From the NCBI GenBank assembly GCA_002293065.1, contig DBCN01000009.1, positions 467 through 6,900 on the forward strand: a DNA stretch of 6,434 nt. Reading direction: 5' to 3'. Each line of letters opens with the position of its first letter. Position 1 is the first letter of the stretch. The translations under genes were made by a program, and so were the position numbers. The notes under the pieces were generated by a model, which worked only from the letters and a program-made list of their open reading frames with translations, was not told the DNA's origin and did no database searches. This document shows positions 5,831 through 6,434 of the stretch, one piece after another. This DNA comes from Opitutia bacterium UBA957 (GTDB taxonomy: Bacteria > Verrucomicrobiota > Verrucomicrobiia > Opitutales > UBA953).

Positions 5831-6247
5831 ATGGTTCAGGTCCATATTGCAAGGTCAGGCGTCCAGCTCGGTAAATACCCCGAGGCGGATCTCCCTGTGC
5901 TCATTGGGGCAGGCACGGTACGACGAACAGATCACTACTGGAAAAAGGGCATGGCCTACTGGCTGGTCCTGGGTCGGACCTATGACCCGCCGACACCTAC
6001 CCCTCCGCCGGCGCCGTCCGCCAAGCCAGTGCCCACGCCCATGCGCCCTTTACGCTACGAATGTCAGCGCTGTGGCCATCAATCCAACACCGTGCGGGAG
6101 GAGAAGCCGGGGAACCTCTTCATGGAAATTTGCACCTGGATTGCGAACCCCTTTGTTGGTGGCCTGTACTCGGTTACGCGGGAGGCCGGCAAGAAAGCCC
6201 TCTGCGTCAACTGCGGCTCCGAGCATATGACGGAAGAGGTGTGGTAG
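5831..6247 (+). CDS. GYF_2-like domain plus zinc-ribbon protein (138 aa)
   Basis: ATG 5831 to TAG 6245-6247. Residues 1-48 (MVQVHIARSGVQLGKYPEAD... YWKKGMAYWLVL) resemble the GYF_2/DUF4339 domain: an initial 'hxIaRdGxqxGxyp' strand, then Trp37 and Trp44 around a GM turn. This small fold is presumed to bind peptides or partner proteins and is common at the start of uncharacterised bacterial membrane and regulatory proteins. A Pro-rich linker (about 52-70) follows. Then come two Cys pairs, CQRC at 78-81 and CVNC at 125-128, that could bind one zinc as a ribbon, separated by a partly hydrophobic 43-residue insert (with Cys101) that could be a long loop or membrane-associated helix. No signal peptide. 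The frame extends back to a GTG at 5756, but that would translate array remnants, and the domain begins exactly at this ATG. The stop is the first unit of array 4. The domain call is by eye; the function is unknown. Confidence 0.75.
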   Translation: MVQVHIARSGVQLGKYPEADLPVLIGAGTVRRTDHYWKKGMAYWLVLGRTYDPPTPTPPPAPSAKPVPTPMRPLRYECQRCGHQSNTVREEKPGNLFMEICTWIANPFVGGLYSVTREAGKKALCVNCGSEHMTEEVW

Positions 6248-6410
6248 GGGAAGAGTCGAGGGAAGAGTCGGGAAAGAGTCGGGGGAGGGTCGGGGACTGA
6301 GTCGAGGACTGCGTCGAGGGGAGAGTCGGGGAAGAGTCGATGACTGCGTCGAGGACAGGGGCGATGACTGCGTCGATTGCTGGGTCAAGGAATGAGGCGG
6401 GTAGGGGCGG
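6244..6410 (+). repeat. Tandem 11/12-bp GTCG array 4 (sense to the GYF_2/zinc-ribbon gene)
   Basis: Cores fall at 6244 (GTAG, containing the stop codon), 6255, 6267, 6278, 6289, 6301, 6313, 6325, 6336, 6348, 6360, 6372, 6384 and 6396, with a degraded one near 6406. Near the gene, spacings are mostly 11 bp and units are purine-rich (GTCGGGGAAGA type). From 6289 outward they are mostly 12 bp with GTCGATGACTGC or GTCGAGGACTGC units. This is the same gene-proximal to distal order as arrays 1 and 2. No gene is supported inside. The remaining bases to 6434 hold the short element at 6420-6431. Confidence 0.92.
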
Positions 6411-6419
6411 AGAGAGGAA

Positions 6420-6431
6420 GGGTGTCCCCAT
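6420..6431. repeat. Second copy of the 12-mer GGGTGTCCCCAT
   Basis: This is an exact copy of 5821-5832, lying just beyond array 4 at the window edge. Here the inverted repeat is GGG-TGT-CCC. Its position matches that of the GGGG-TGGTT-CCCC core beyond array 1. An exact 12-mer could occur by chance in GC-rich DNA, but its placement at array ends twice argues for a shared element. Confidence 0.5.
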
Positions 6432-6434
6432 CCC

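Noticed and set aside
5463..5852. Minus-strand frames over array 3 (LPRLCLNPTQTLPRLSPDP-type; also 5533-5832 and 5612-5845)
   Set aside because: Repeat translation with no independent coding signal; overlaps the starts of both flanking genes.
5625..6230. Plus-strand 201-aa frame from array 3 through the GYF_2/zinc-ribbon gene
   Set aside because: It begins in the repeat, continues in the wrong frame of the real gene and shows no domain.
6050..6431. Minus-strand frames at the right edge (PRLSPRRSPRLSPRPSPDS-type)
   Set aside because: Translation of array 4 and antisense of the zinc-ribbon gene.

Overview
This is a GC-rich bacterial window with five protein-coding genes. The gene content is a truncated sialate O-acetylesterase (SASA-type), two tandem MuiA-like DUF4140/DUF4139 proteins and a small GYF_2-like plus zinc-ribbon protein. 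Together with the absence of clear Shine-Dalgarno sites, it suggests Verrucomicrobiota or a related PVC/Bacteroidota-like group. That assignment is an inference from gene style; no marker gene is present.

Layout from left to right: (1) 1-828 (+), the C-terminal part of a sialate O-acetylesterase that runs off the left edge; (2) 829-1396, a 568-bp gap between convergent genes, filled almost completely by two tandem-repeat arrays pointing toward each other around a short core of about 45 bp; (3) 2098-1397 (-), an unrecognised protein of about 233 aa; (4) 3875-2175 (-) and 5581-3911 (-), tandem paralogues with a signal peptide, coiled coil and DUF4139 domain, 35 bp apart; (5) 5582-5830, a divergent gap holding a third array; (6) 5831-6247 (+), a 138-aa GYF_2-like/zinc-ribbon protein; (7) 6244-6434, a fourth array that runs to near the right edge. 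The three minus-strand genes (5581 to 1397) are probably one operon.

The striking feature is the repeat family. All four arrays share a GTCG core recurring every 11 or 12 bp. Two unit types can be seen: an 11-bp purine-rich unit, about GTCGGGGAAGA, and a 12-bp unit, about GTCGATGACTGC. The three arrays at gene 3' ends are all purine/G-rich on the sense strand of the gene they follow. Their first unit contains that gene's stop codon (GTGA or GTAG in the place of GTCG). The 11-bp units lie next to the gene and the 12-bp units lie farther out. Between the convergent genes the pattern is mirror-symmetric around a core with a GGGG-loop-CCCC inverted repeat. Similar short GGGG/CCCC elements lie beyond the ends of the third and fourth arrays. 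No intrinsic terminator is visible at any of the three gene ends. One testable idea is that the arrays act as direction-dependent (Rho-type) transcription barriers; protein-binding, G-quadruplex/R-loop or selfish-repeat explanations remain open.

The arrays have no stop codons in either direction, so they produce many false open reading frames with 11-residue repeats. I do not regard these as genes.
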